Positions 21,223 through 31,204 of a stretch of DNA of 64,000 nt are shown here, one piece after another. Positions within the stretch are counted from its first letter, which is position 1. Every line of letters begins with the position of its first letter. Both the position numbers and the translations under genes were made by a program. The notes below the pieces were generated by a model. The model did not search any database. It saw nothing but the letters and a program-made list of their open reading frames with translations, and had not been told where the DNA came from. The stretch comes from Posidonia oceanica (taxonomy: Eukaryota; Streptophyta; Magnoliopsida; Alismatales; Posidoniaceae), in the NCBI GenBank assembly GCA_037176725.1, contig JAZBRS010000035.1, positions 43,100,001-43,164,000 on the forward strand, read 5' to 3'.

Positions 21223-24042
21223 ATGGCCCAGCGCACTGTCGAGACCCCCCTCACCCTTGCCTCGGAGGTGGTTCCCGCTCCGGCCCCTCCGATTCCCGTT
21301 TCTAACCCCTTTGTGCCCTCTGTGACGCCAGGCTTTTCCCCTCTGTCGTCTGGGGCACCCCAGTTTACTGTGGGACAGTGGCAGACGCCCGTTCCTCCTG
21401 ATCCGGTCGCCGAGTCCATCTTGATGACCACTTCACGCGTTCTGGAGGCACCACTAACCCCACCTTCTCAGGGTTTTGTCAATTTTGACCCTTCTGCTGC
21501 GGCGACTCACGCCTTAGGATTCCAGTCTCCCGGACAGTCCAGATCACTTGGTTCTGGTTCCTCGCCGGCACTGCAATTCAGTGTTACCACTGACGGGACA
21601 CCTGAAGAGCAGTACCAGCAACTGATGGACACTATCCAGCGGCTGCAGGGTATAGCTCTATCAGTCCGCCCTCCTTCCCCTCCTGTTGTTCCTGAGGTTC
21701 CTGTGCGGCCTGCTCCCGCACATCTTGCATTACACTCTGCACTTCCGCCTAGACCATCGTCCCAACTGCTCACGGTTCCGAAGATGGGGGCACGTATTCC
21801 GCCTCTTGCATCAGCACCACACCTCACACAGCATGCGCCTCCGCCACCTGGTGGCCAGTCATTCGGACTGGTGGGAGCACAGTATCTCGCAGGCCCGTCC
21901 CCCGGCATCGCCCCGGTACGGCCGCTGATGCTCCAGCACCCTGCACCCACCGCACAGCATACCGTTTATCCTCCCCCTTTGCATCAGGCTCAGAATTCCA
22001 CATGCATCCCTCCTTGCACTCCACCACAGCACGGGTATGCCGGCCATCGCCTTGCGTCACCAGGCGACGTGATGGTGGATCCGGAGGAGCACCTTGGTGC
22101 GACCCAATCGGCATACGTGGTCCCTGCCCCCGCTGCCCCATCTCCTGTAGCAGCTATTCCAGACCCCATCAACAACAGGATGGATGTTCTGGAGAAAGCA
22201 CTGCGTCTAGTGCAGGGCACGGACCACCAGACCTACCAGTTCCGAGACCTCTGCTGTTTCCCAGAGGCGGTACTCCCCCCGAAGTTCAAAATACCGGACT
22301 TCGAGAAGTATGATGGTAGGGGCTGCCCCATAGCCCATCTGAAGGCGTACTGCGGTGATCTCGCCCAACTCCAGGCGGACGAGAGGTTGCTGATCCGCCT
22401 GTTCCAGAAGAGTTTGTCTGGTCCGGCCCTCAAGTGGTTCACCTCGCTTGATATGGCTACGATCAAGACCTGGAACGACCTAAGCCAGGCGTTCTTGGAA
22501 CAGTACTCCTTCAACCTCGATCTGGTCCCAAAGCGCGCGGACTTGATCGCAACCAAGCAGAATCCGGGCGAGCCGTTCGGGGAGTACGTCGGCCGCTGGC
22601 GTGCCCTTGCCTCGCAAGTTCGAGATAGGCCCTCCGACGAGGAGTCTATCGAGATCATCATAAAAGGGGCACAGCCATCTACCGGAGCTCTGCTCAGCAT
22701 CCAGCCCGTCACGACCTTCACTGCATTGATCCGAGCTGGCACTCGCGTAGAGAGTTCGTTGCGGAGTGGCAACTTCCCCGCACTCTCTGTGCTTGCCAGG
22801 CAGGCCCTCGCTAGCAACGACGGTAGTAGCAGCAGCGCCATCAACAACAACAGCAGTCTCAACAACAATCGTCCCAAGAGGAAGGATCTGCCGAAGCCCG
22901 TTGTCGCATACGTCGACTCCCCTGCTGCGCCCGTCCGTTTGGCGTCCCGGCCTGCCCCTCCTCAGATCTATTATGCACCTACACCTAGGGCACACCCTAC
23001 ACCACAAATCACTACCACCGCTCGACCGGTCTATCCTGCCGCACCGGTTCAGCAAGGACAATTCCAAAGGCCGAGACGGCCACCCACGGAGAAGCGGAAG
23101 TTCGCCCCACTGGTGGAACCGCTCAGTGCCGTCCTCCCGAAGGTTGCGTCGCTCCTGCGATTTTCGGAGGTTCGCCCGCCACCAAACCCACTACCGCATT
23201 GGTTTAAGGCGAACCTTTTCTGCGACTTTCATCGAAGCGTCGGGCACTCGACTGATAGTTGCTTCACTCTCCGGAATGCTATCCAGGACTTGATCGAATC
23301 GGGAACGATTGTGATCGACACGCACGAGGCATCCACTTCTGCACCATCTCATGCACCTGCATCAGCATCTACCCCAGCTAATGTTGTCCACCGACCCCTG
23401 CCGGAGCACTCCTATTCAGGAGGCGCAGGGACCTCAGGAATTCACTCCTTGTTTCCTTCTGGGTCTCTCACATCTGTGGTAGACCCTTCCGAACTTATCC
23501 ATGATATTTCTACTCCCTTTCCAGTCTCTCTCTATCTTGCAGCTATCGCCGGTTCCGAGTCGGGCGTCCATACGATCCGACCGCGCGCCAGGCCGGAGCG
23601 TTCTCCTGCATCAACCGCCATGCTTTCCCGGGCCCAAGCCCCAATACATCTCCTAGTCAGACCTCAGCCAGAGCTTCCCGTGCACCTACTAGCAAGACCT
23701 CAGTCCCCACCTAGCTTGCCTTCCCAACTACCCACCTACCCATGCCCTCCTCAGCCTGTAGCCCCTCTCGTGCTCGCCGCACGCGCTCCCGTGGTTATTA
23801 ACCTAACCCGGGATACCCATCGCGTACCCTACAGCTACGCCACAGAAATGTGTGCAGAAGTGACGCGATCGGGGAGGGTCTACAGACCTCCTGCACCAGC
23901 AACTAGACCTAGCCACCCAGAGCCTGCAATACCATCGCCTTTAGTCCAGCCTACAGTCCCGCTACCTTCAGGCCGGCCTCTTGAATCCACCATAGCTGAA
24001 CCTGTCCCTACAACTGCACCACCTGCCACCAAGAAATGCTAG
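21223..24042 (+). CDS. gag: Gag polyprotein, 939 aa (element B)
   Basis: Gag builds the virus-like particle and packages the element RNA. The first ATG in the frame is at 21223; the same frame is open further upstream but without ATG. The first third (to about residue 360) is proline-rich and disordered. The conserved retrotransposon Gag core spans about residues 365-505, with GPALKWF near 22420. A second proline-rich stretch follows. A CX2HX4HX4C zinc knuckle (CDFHRSVGHSTDSC) starts at residue 667, with PPPNPLPHWF just before it. The variant with His in place of the second Cys is usual for this lineage. The ORF ends at TAG 24040-24042, in the same frame as pol. That stop may be a mutation of CAG or a programmed readthrough stop; I favour mutation but cannot decide. 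Confidence 0.93.
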   Translation: MAQRTVETPLTLASEVVPAPAPPIPVSNPFVPSVTPGFSPLSSGAPQFTVGQWQTPVPPDPVAESILMTTSRVLEAPLTPPSQGFVNFDPSAAATHALGFQSPGQSRSLGSGSSPALQFSVTTDGTPEEQYQQLMDTIQRLQGIALSVRPPSPPVVPEVPVRPAPAHLALHSALPPRPSSQLLTVPKMGARIPPLASAPHLTQHAPPPPGGQSFGLVGAQYLAGPSPGIAPVRPLMLQHPAPTAQHTVYPPPLHQAQNSTCIPPCTPPQHGYAGHRLASPGDVMVDPEEHLGATQSAYVVPAPAAPSPVAAIPDPINNRMDVLEKALRLVQGTDHQTYQFRDLCCFPEAVLPPKFKIPDFEKYDGRGCPIAHLKAYCGDLAQLQADERLLIRLFQKSLSGPALKWFTSLDMATIKTWNDLSQAFLEQYSFNLDLVPKRADLIATKQNPGEPFGEYVGRWRALASQVRDRPSDEESIEIIIKGAQPSTGALLSIQPVTTFTALIRAGTRVESSLRSGNFPALSVLARQALASNDGSSSSAINNNSSLNNNRPKRKDLPKPVVAYVDSPAAPVRLASRPAPPQIYYAPTPRAHPTPQITTTARPVYPAAPVQQGQFQRPRRPPTEKRKFAPLVEPLSAVLPKVASLLRFSEVRPPPNPLPHWFKANLFCDFHRSVGHSTDSCFTLRNAIQDLIESGTIVIDTHEASTSAPSHAPASASTPANVVHRPLPEHSYSGGAGTSGIHSLFPSGSLTSVVDPSELIHDISTPFPVSLYLAAIAGSESGVHTIRPRARPERSPASTAMLSRAQAPIHLLVRPQPELPVHLLARPQSPPSLPSQLPTYPCPPQPVAPLVLAARAPVVINLTRDTHRVPYSYATEMCAEVTRSGRVYRPPAPATRPSHPEPAIPSPLVQPTVPLPSGRPLESTIAEPVPTTAPPATKKC

Positions 24043-27000
24043 CCTAAAGCCGACATCACATCCCAGCTCAAAAAGGTTAAGGCCGACATATCCATCTGGG
24101 ACCTAATACACACTTCGGCCGAGCACCGCGAGGCTTTCCTTCGAGTGTTCCAAGCCGCCCGTGTATCCCAAGCCATAGAACCTGCCGCCCTGGAAAGCAT
24201 GGTCGGAATGATCGCGGAGCCCCAGGTCATCACTTTCACGAGTGATGAACTACCTCCGGCAGGGATTAATCACAATCAACCCTTGTTTGTCACGGTGCAG
24301 TACAAGAACTTTCGCATTCCCCTTGCACTGGTCGATAATGGGTCAGGCCTTAACGTCTGTCCCTTGCGAACAGCAACCAAGCTCGGATTCAAGGCCGAGG
24401 ACATTACTCCAGCTGTAAAGGGAATGACAGCTTTTGATAACACTCACCATGACGCTCTAGGGATTTTGGTTATCCCTCTTATCATTGGCCCGGTCACATT
24501 CGATGTGGAATTCTACGTCGTCGACTTGGAACCGAACTTCAACCTTCTGCTTGGGCGCCCTTGGCTCCACAAGCATCAGGTTATCCCCTCGACCCTCCAT
24601 CGCATGATCAAGTTCCGCCGAGGCGACGATGTTATCGTTGTCATGGCGGAGAATTTTGAGAAGGAGCGGATCGAGGCGGTTTCCTCTATCTCTTCGCGGA
24701 CTGTCCCCTTTGACCCTGATCTTTCGAACGCCTTGTATCGCGTTAATCGGTGCGAGCCGGTTAACTTTTTGCCAGATCTTGAACGTGTCAACTCCTTGGC
24801 CGTTCACAACAACCCCTTTCGGATGGTCGAGAACGTTTGTCACAGATGGGGCTACGTCAAAGGAACACCGCTCGGGCGACATGGCCAAGGAATCGCTGAG
24901 CCGATCATGGCGGAAGAACGAAGAGACAACGAGGGTCTAGGTTACGACCCTCACTCCGATAAAGGTGAGCACCCGCAAGCAAAGAATCAGAGAATGGTCA
25001 TACCTCGGAGCTTGGCCAACTTCACGAGCGCAGGTATCCTGGACTCAAGCGCAGTTCAAGCCGTAGTGCCGTCGGAGCCGTGTCAAAGCCCTCCGCCACT
25101 GGAGGAGGACTGGGTCTGCGTTGAGGACTATTACTCGGACGAGGAACAGTCGAGCACAACGAGGGCAGTTCAGACTTTCAGTGAAAGCCAGCCCTATGCA
25201 ACAGCACATCAGTCGGTTTATCAGGCCACTCCTTCCACAGATCATGAAGCAGCAGTCTTGACAGAACCCTTGGCAGATTTGGCAGTCTTTGATTCTCCTG
25301 CAGCCATGTCAGCAATATCAGCACCAATTCAAGCGCAGTCAGTCAGTTCGCATGCAACCGCTGTCGCATCAGTGCGACTACCACCTTCACAGAAAGGTCA
25401 ATCGCTGAGTTCAGTTAGCAACACAGCTCGGCCCTTTTCAGAGGCCACATCACAGGCAATACAGCCAGTTCAGTCAGTCACACTCCCCCTTGCCGCAGAC
25501 CGGCAACTTTCATGGCCAGATCCTATGGCATCAGAGGTCGTGCTCCCATCATCATCATCAGTCACGGAGAACCAGCTGAGCATCGCGGTCTCCCGGCCTT
25601 CGGGCCTTCAAGAGAGCACCTCCGCCTATCCTCTAACAGCGGCAGTCACTCTGGCAGCATATCCATCTGCAATCCCTCTGACTAGACCATCTGGGTCTCC
25701 CTTGCTGGGACAGTCGCAATCAGGCGCGCCCGTGAGTCAGAAGATACAAGTACCAGAGACAGTAATCCATCTCGCAGCCGAGCCAGTGCCTCAGGCCCTC
25801 GGCGCCTACTATGTTGATTCACCTCCAGATGAGGAAGAAGAAGGGGCGGTAGAAGCCCAAGTCGATTCGTGGATGTCGGATTTGGAGCGGCTTTACCAGG
25901 AACAGCTCGAATCCATAGTAGAGGACTTGGCACGACACCAAGCTGCAGAAAGGAAAGGAAAAGCCGTAGTTACGGATCCTCCTCTGCGAGAGGACTCCAC
26001 CTCCATCATGGTCCTAGGAGAAAGCTCAATGATGTCGGACTCTCTCAGACCCGACGAGCTCATTACTCTTCAAGCCGAGGGTGGGTCCAGATGGCTTGTA
26101 CAGCATATGCCTTCCACCAGTACATTGACAGATCCAGAAGAAGAGACACTAGCGGGTTGCGCAGCAGCAGTAACAGAGCAAAGAGCAGAGTCAGTGACAG
26201 AGCTGTCGGAAGTTTCAGTGGCAGAATCATCAGCAGTATCAGTCACAGAGTCAGTAAGGCCTTCAGTAGTGTCAGCAGAACATGCAGTAGTGTCATCAGC
26301 AGCAGAGCAGACAGCAGAAGCCGCCAGAGCAGAGGTCGCACACCGAAGATTCAGAAACACTCGGGTAGGCGTGACCATCCTGAGGCGTCACCGGGGCCAA
26401 GAAGCAGAACTCCTACACTCCTTCGATGTGACAAACCCCACTTTCGAAAAGGAGATTCTCTCGGAACTTGTTGCGTACGGAGAGGAAGATAATACAGGCG
26501 AAGATGAGAATGATGACCCATCGCCTGAGTTCCGACCCTATGACGACGACCCAGAAGGTCCCAATCTGCATGTTGAGGAAGAAACGGAGACTATTAACCT
26601 CGGCACAGCCGAAGAAACCAAAGAAGTTCGCATCAGTGCCCTACTATCACCACAAGTCAGGATAGAATTCATCGCATTCCTGAGGGAGTATGCGGATGTC
26701 TTCGCCTGGACTTATGAAGACATGGTCGGCCTGGATGTCGAAATAGTGGTTCATAACTTGCCCTTGAAGCCAGATGCCAAGCCAGTAAAGCAGAAACTAA
26801 GAAGATGGCGACCACAGTGGCTGCTCATGATCAAGGAAGAAATAATGAAGCAGCTTGATGTCAACTTTTTAAAGGTCGTCCTTTACCCTGAGTGGCTTGC
26901 AAACATCGTGCCAGTGCCCAAGAAGGATGGCCGGATCCGGGTATGTATTGACTACAAGGACCTGAACAAGGCGAGTCCCAAGGACGACTTCCCATTGCCT

Positions 27001-29868
27001 CACATTGACGTCCTAGTCGACAATACCGCAGGCCACAAGATGCTATCCTTTATGGACGGCTTCTCCGGCTATAATCAGATCAAGATGGCAGAAGAAGACA
27101 TGGAAAAAACTTCGTTCATCACCCCCTGGGGGGTCTTCTGTTATCAGGTTATGCCGTTTGGGTTGAAGAATGCTGGCGCAACATATCAGAGGGCCATGAC
27201 CACACTTTTCCACGACCTCATGCACCAAGAAGTGGAGGTCTATGTAGACGACATGATCGCGAAGACCAAAGAGCCTGAGGATCACCTTGCTTGCTTAAAG
27301 AAGCTCTTTGACCGCCTAAGGAAGTACAAACTGGGGCTTAACCCCAACAAGTGCGTATTCGGGGTTTCATCTGGCAAACTGCTCGGCTACATTGTTAGCC
27401 AAAGGGGGATTGAAGTGGACCCGATGAAAGCTAAAGCCATCGTGGAGATGCCACCCCCTAGAACCGAGAAGGAGGTTCGAGGCCTACTTGGGCGTTTACA
27501 GTACATCAGTCGCTTCATCGCACAGCTTACGCCCATCTGCGAGCCCATCTTCAAACTCCTGAGGAAGAATGCGCAAATCGACTGGAATGAAGAATGTCAA
27601 GCCGCATTTGAGAAGATCAAGCAGCTACTGGTCAAACCCCCTGTCTTGGTCCCTCCCACACCAGGAAGACCTCTGCTCCTCTATCTGTCAACCACACAGC
27701 ATTCCATGGGCGCCGTCCTGGGCCAACACGACGAATCTGGCAGGAAAGAGCGCGTCATTTACTACCTGAGCAAAAAGTTCAATGAATGTGAAGCCAGGTA
27801 CAGCGTGATGGAGAAGACCTGTTTGTCCCTTGTCTGGGCCGCACAGAAACTGAGGCACTATATGATGGCGTACCCAGTTCAGCTTTTGTGCCGGCATGAT
27901 CCCATCAAGTTCCTCTTCCAAAAGCCGGCTCTGGTGGGCAGATGTGTCAAGTGGCAGGTGTTGTTGTCCCAATATGACATCACTTTTGTCACACAGAGGT
28001 CTATGAAGGGCCAGGCTATGGCGGACCACCTCGCGGATTTCCCTCTGCCTGAATATCAACCCCTCCAGACGCAGTTCCCTGACGAGGACATTCTTGTCGC
28101 GACGGAGGACTCAGAAGAGGAAAACCCTGAAGAGCAAGAGCAGTGGCGGTTGTACTTCGACGGCGCCGTCAATAAGAAGGGTCGGGGCATAGGTGCAGTG
28201 CTGACCACGCCTCATGGACAGATGATTCCTTTTGCGAGGAAGCTGACTTTCGCATGCACGAACAATGAAGCAGAATACGAAGCATGCATCTTGGGTTTGA
28301 AGGTCGCCCTCGAGCACAAAGCACAGAAGTTGCACGTGCACGGTGATGCCATGCTGGTAATCTCTCAGGTGAATGGCGATTGGAAGACAAAAGACCCCAA
28401 GCTCGTGCCATATCACGAATGTCTGCTGAGGCTAATAGAGGAGTTCAAGAGCATTGATTTCACATACATGAACAGGGCAAAGAATGCGTATGCAGACGCA
28501 TTAGCGACCTTGGCTTCTTGGCTCAGCATACCAGACAACAGCATGGTAGATGTGTCAGTCACCTGCATTGAGGAGCCTGCCCATTGCATGAATATTGAGG
28601 AAGCAGATCCAACAGTGGAGCAGCCATGGTATTATGATATCAAAGCATTCTTGGAGTCCGGTAGCGTCCCGTCTGGCACCACTGCAGAAGATAAGAGAAC
28701 CTTGGCGCGTCTGGCGTCAAAGTATGTACTGGGGGCTGGGCAGTTATACAGAAGATCATACAATCAGATGCTATTACGCTGCCTGGACAAACCAGAGGCT
28801 GACACTTTAATGCTTCAAGTGCATGCCGGGACCTGTGGCCCGCACATGAACGGTGTCCTTTTAGCTAAGAAAATCATGCTCCAAGGGTATTTCTGGCAAA
28901 CCATGGAAGCGGACTGTTGCCGTTTCGTGCGTAAATGCCACAACTGTCAGATCCATGGCAATTTCATCAAGGCTCCCCCTCGTCAGCTGCACAACATGTC
29001 CTCGCCATGGCCTTTCTCCACCTGGGGGATCGATGTCATTGGCGCAATACACCCCGCCGCTTCAAATGGCCATCGCTTCATCATGGTGGCAATAGACTAC
29101 TTCACTAAGTGGGTGGAAGCAGCTTCCTACAGGACAGTCACCGCAGTGGCAACCGAGAAGTTCATCAGAAACAACATCGTTGCCCGGTACGGGGTCCCTC
29201 ACTCCATCATCTCTGATAATGGCACGAACTTCATTGCCAAAAGAACTGAGGAGTTCCTACAGAGTTTCAGGATCAAGCATCATCGCTCCTCACCATATCG
29301 ACCTCAGATGAATGGAGCAGTGGAGTCTGCCAACAAGAACATCATCAAGATCATGAAGAAGATGGCAGAAACCCACAAGGATTGGCACGATCAGCTCCCG
29401 TACGCACTCTGGGCGTACAGGACATCAATCCGGACCTCGACAGGAGCCACCCCGTACTCGCTGGTGTACGGCATGGAAGCTGTATTGCCTGTTGAGGTGG
29501 AGATACCCTCGCTGCGAATCTTGCGAGAAGCTGAGTTGGAAGAGGCAGAATGGGTCGAAGACCGCTGCGTCCAACTGAACCTGATTGATGAGCACAGACT
29601 ACAAGCCATGCACAATGCCCATTGTTATCAGAAGCGAATGGCTAGAGCATTCCTGAAGAAAGTCCAGCCCAGAAGCTTCCAGCCTGGAGATCTTGTTCTG
29701 CGTGCCATTCACCTACCAGACGGTCGAGGCAAATTCCGACCTAATTGGCGCGGACCCTTTGTCGTTAAACAAATCTTCTCAGGCGGCGCAGTAACTCTTG
29801 AGGACATGGACCAGGTCGAGCAGTCTGAGCCGGTCAACATGTGCTACCTCAAGAAGTACTATCAGTAG
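24043..29868 (+). CDS. pol: Pol polyprotein: PRO, G-patch-like, RT, RNase H, second RNase H, integrase (element B)
   Basis: The frame is open for 1,941 codons directly after the gag TAG, with no ATG near its start, so expression as Gag-Pol is likely. The aspartic protease active site DNGSG is at 24334. A G-patch-like segment follows (24841-24950, ending EGLGYDP). An unusually long Ser/Ala/Val/Glu-rich linker (about 24960-26520) leads to the FAWTYEDM motif and the reverse transcriptase, with YVDDM at 27241. RNase H begins near 27650. An archaeal-type second RNase H (28144-28530: YFDG, NEAEYEA, HGDA, AYADA) is a Tat hallmark. The integrase zinc region ends in CHNC. Its triad is Asp 29032, Asp 29215 and Glu 29323 (D-x35-E), followed by WRGPFVV. 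No internal stop or frameshift is present, so the enzymes look intact. Confidence 0.96.
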   Translation, partial: PKADITSQLKKVKADISIWDLIHTSAEHREAFLRVFQAARVSQAIEPAALESMVGMIAEPQVITFTSDELPPAGINHNQPLFVTVQYKNFRIPLALVDNGSGLNVCPLRTATKLGFKAEDITPAVKGMTAFDNTHHDALGILVIPLIIGPVTFDVEFYVVDLEPNFNLLLGRPWLHKHQVIPSTLHRMIKFRRGDDVIVVMAENFEKERIEAVSSISSRTVPFDPDLSNALYRVNRCEPVNFLPDLERVNSLAVHNNPFRMVENVCHRWGYVKGTPLGRHGQGIAEPIMAEERRDNEGLGYDPHSDKGEHPQAKNQRMVIPRSLANFTSAGILDSSAVQAVVPSEPCQSPPPLEEDWVCVEDYYSDEEQSSTTRAVQTFSESQPYATAHQSVYQATPSTDHEAAVLTEPLADLAVFDSPAAMSAISAPIQAQSVSSHATAVASVRLPPSQKGQSLSSVSNTARPFSEATSQAIQPVQSVTLPLAADRQLSWPDPMASEVVLPSSSSVTENQLSIAVSRPSGLQESTSAYPLTAAVTLAAYPSAIPLTRPSGSPLLGQSQSGAPVSQKIQVPETVIHLAAEPVPQALGAYYVDSPPDEEEEGAVEAQVDSWMSDLERLYQEQLESIVEDLARHQAAERKGKAVVTDPPLREDSTSIMVLGESSMMSDSLRPDELITLQAEGGSRWLVQHMPSTSTLTDPEEETLAGCAAAVTEQRAESVTELSEVSVAESSAVSVTESVRPSVVSAEHAVVSSAAEQTAEAARAEVAHRRFRNTRVGVTILRRHRGQEAELLHSFDVTNPTFEKEILSELVAYGEEDNTGEDENDDPSPEFRPYDDDPEGPNLHVEEETETINLGTAEETKEVRISALLSPQVRIEFIAFLREYADVFAWTYEDMVGLDVEIVVHNLPLKPDAKPVKQKLRRWRPQWLLMIKEEIMKQLDVNFLKVVLYPEWLANIVPVPKKDGRIRVCIDYKDLNKASPKDDFPLPHIDVLVDNTAGHKMLSFMDGFSGYNQIKMAEEDMEKTSFITPWGVFCYQVMPFGLKNAGATYQRAMTTLFHDLMHQEVEVYVDDMIAKTKEPEDHLACLKKLFDRLRKYKLGLNPNKCVFGVSSGKLLGYIVSQRGIEVDPMKAKAIVEMPPPRTEKEVRGLLGRLQYISRFIAQLTPICEPIFKLLRKNAQIDWNEECQAAFEKIKQLLVKPPVLVPPTPGRPLLLYLSTTQHSMGAVLGQHDESGRKERVIYYLSKKFNECEARYSVMEKTCLSLVWAAQKLRHYMMAYPVQLLCRHDPIKFLFQKPALVGRCVKWQVLLSQYDITFVTQRSMKGQAMADHLADFPLPEYQPLQTQFPDEDILVATEDSEEENPEEQEQWRLYFDGAVNKKGRGIGAVLTTPHGQMIPFARKLTFACTNNEAEYEACILGLKVALEHKAQKLHVHGDAMLVISQVNGDWKTKDPKLVPYHECLLRLIEEFKSIDFTYMNRAKNAYADALATLASWLSIPDNSMVDVSVTCIEEPAHCMNIEEADPTVEQPWYYDIKAFLESGSVPSGTTAEDKRTLARLASKYVLGAGQLYRRSYNQMLLRCLDKPEADTLMLQVHAGTCGPHMNGVLLAKKIMLQGYFWQTMEADCCRFVRKCHNCQIHGNFIKAPPRQLHNMSSPWPFSTWGIDVIGAIHPAASNGHRFIMVAIDYFTKWVEAASYRTVTAVATEKFIRNNIVARYGVPHSIISDNGTNFIAKRTEEFLQSFRIKHHRSSPYRPQMNGAVESANKNIIKIMKKMAETHKDWHDQLPYALWAYRTSIRTSTGATPYSLVYGMEAVLPVEVEIPSLRILREAELEEAEWVEDRCVQLNLIDEHRLQAMHNAHCYQKRMARAFLKKVQPRSFQPGDLVLRAIHLPDGRGKFRPNWRGPFVVKQIFSGGAVTLEDMDQVEQSEPVNMCYLKKYYQ

Positions 29869-31204
29869 CCGAGAATAGCCATTGCCGATCTCTCCTCCCA
29901 CTTGTCATACCTTCACCACTTGCATATCTTTGCATCTCTCTTTGCTCTATCTCCTCCATACTTCACTTCATCCCATCTCTTGCCTTTCCTGGCATCACAA
30001 CACTCCTGTGCATCCCTGCTCATTCCATTCACAATCTCTTGTCAAACCATACATCGCATAGTTGCCCGATGATGAAAGCCGGAGGTGCTTGCCTGCTGCG
30101 AAAGGAGTCTCCCGACCTCACCTGATACTACTTAGATGTCTTGGCTAGTGAGGGAGCCACCACCCAATGAGAGCGGGCGAAGTGCCCAAGCCCCTAAGGA
30201 CTTACACCCTTTAGAAGAGTGCTAGGTGTTAGTCAGAAAGCAGTACATATCCCAGCCTAGATGTGCGGAAAAAGAGAGAGAAAGAGAGAGCCAGAGGTCT
30301 GTACCCGAAAGACCCTAACGCCCATCTCCCCTGGGGGAGGGGACAGCGGAAACCTGCGAGCCAAAAAAAAAAAAGAAAAAAAGGAAAAAAAAACAACAAC
30401 AAAAGGAGAATGATAGAAAAGAAAAGGGAGAAGGGGACAAAGGCCCCATTCCCGCAAAAAAAAGAAAAAGAAGAAGGAAAAAAAGGAAGGAAAAGAAGAG
30501 AATAAAGGCAAGCAGGGTAACCCCGTACCTCTCACCTACCCCAGAAAAGAGCCAAAGCTCGGGTCAGGTCCTCCTCGCTCCCAAAATGGTGATAAAGAGG
30601 GCCCTATACACCGACATTAAAAAAAAGAGAGAGAGGAAAAAGAGTTAGGAGTGAGTGTAAGTCCTTGAGAGTTTGGCATGGAGCCCGTCCTCTCTACACC
30701 ACCACCAAACATCACCCATACCTTCCCCCAGAGTGCCACCAACAAGTCAGGAGTCCGAGTAGAGTCCGGTGAGTTAAGGACCGCTCCCTTTCTGTACAGC
30801 AGGCACCAAAGCACCCCGATGCTGAGGGCAAACCATACCAAATCATACGCACCTGCTTTTTCCAGTCATCTCCACCCTCTCTGATCATTTCGCTCCGCAA
30901 AGGCTTACTCCGGCGCTGAGGCAGTACCTCTACTTAGCACGCGTTGGCACCGTCAGGCTGCGATAACCCGGGGTTCCCGACAATCCCTGCCACATCAACA
31001 GAATGCTTTTATGCTTATACATGTTCAATTGCCATAGTCTGAATGTTTACTGCTTATACATGTTGCACTTGTTTCTACCAGTTTCAGAATCTACTTTCCT
31101 ATGATGGCTTTGTGCCTATATGAGCTCTGATAATTCACAGTCTTGGCAGCAGGTACCTAAAGCCTCTTGTAACAACCGTCTGCCCACATCCTGCAATCTG
31201 AGCA
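29869..31204 (+). other. Spacer between pol and third ORF, with purine-rich tract (element B)
   Basis: No gene. It has the same order of blocks as 1387-2798 in A: conserved words at 30063-30165, an A/G tract at 30360-30510, a block starting GAGAGTTTGGC near 30667, then unique T-rich sequence with GCAGGTAC shortly before the next ATG. Confidence 0.7.
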
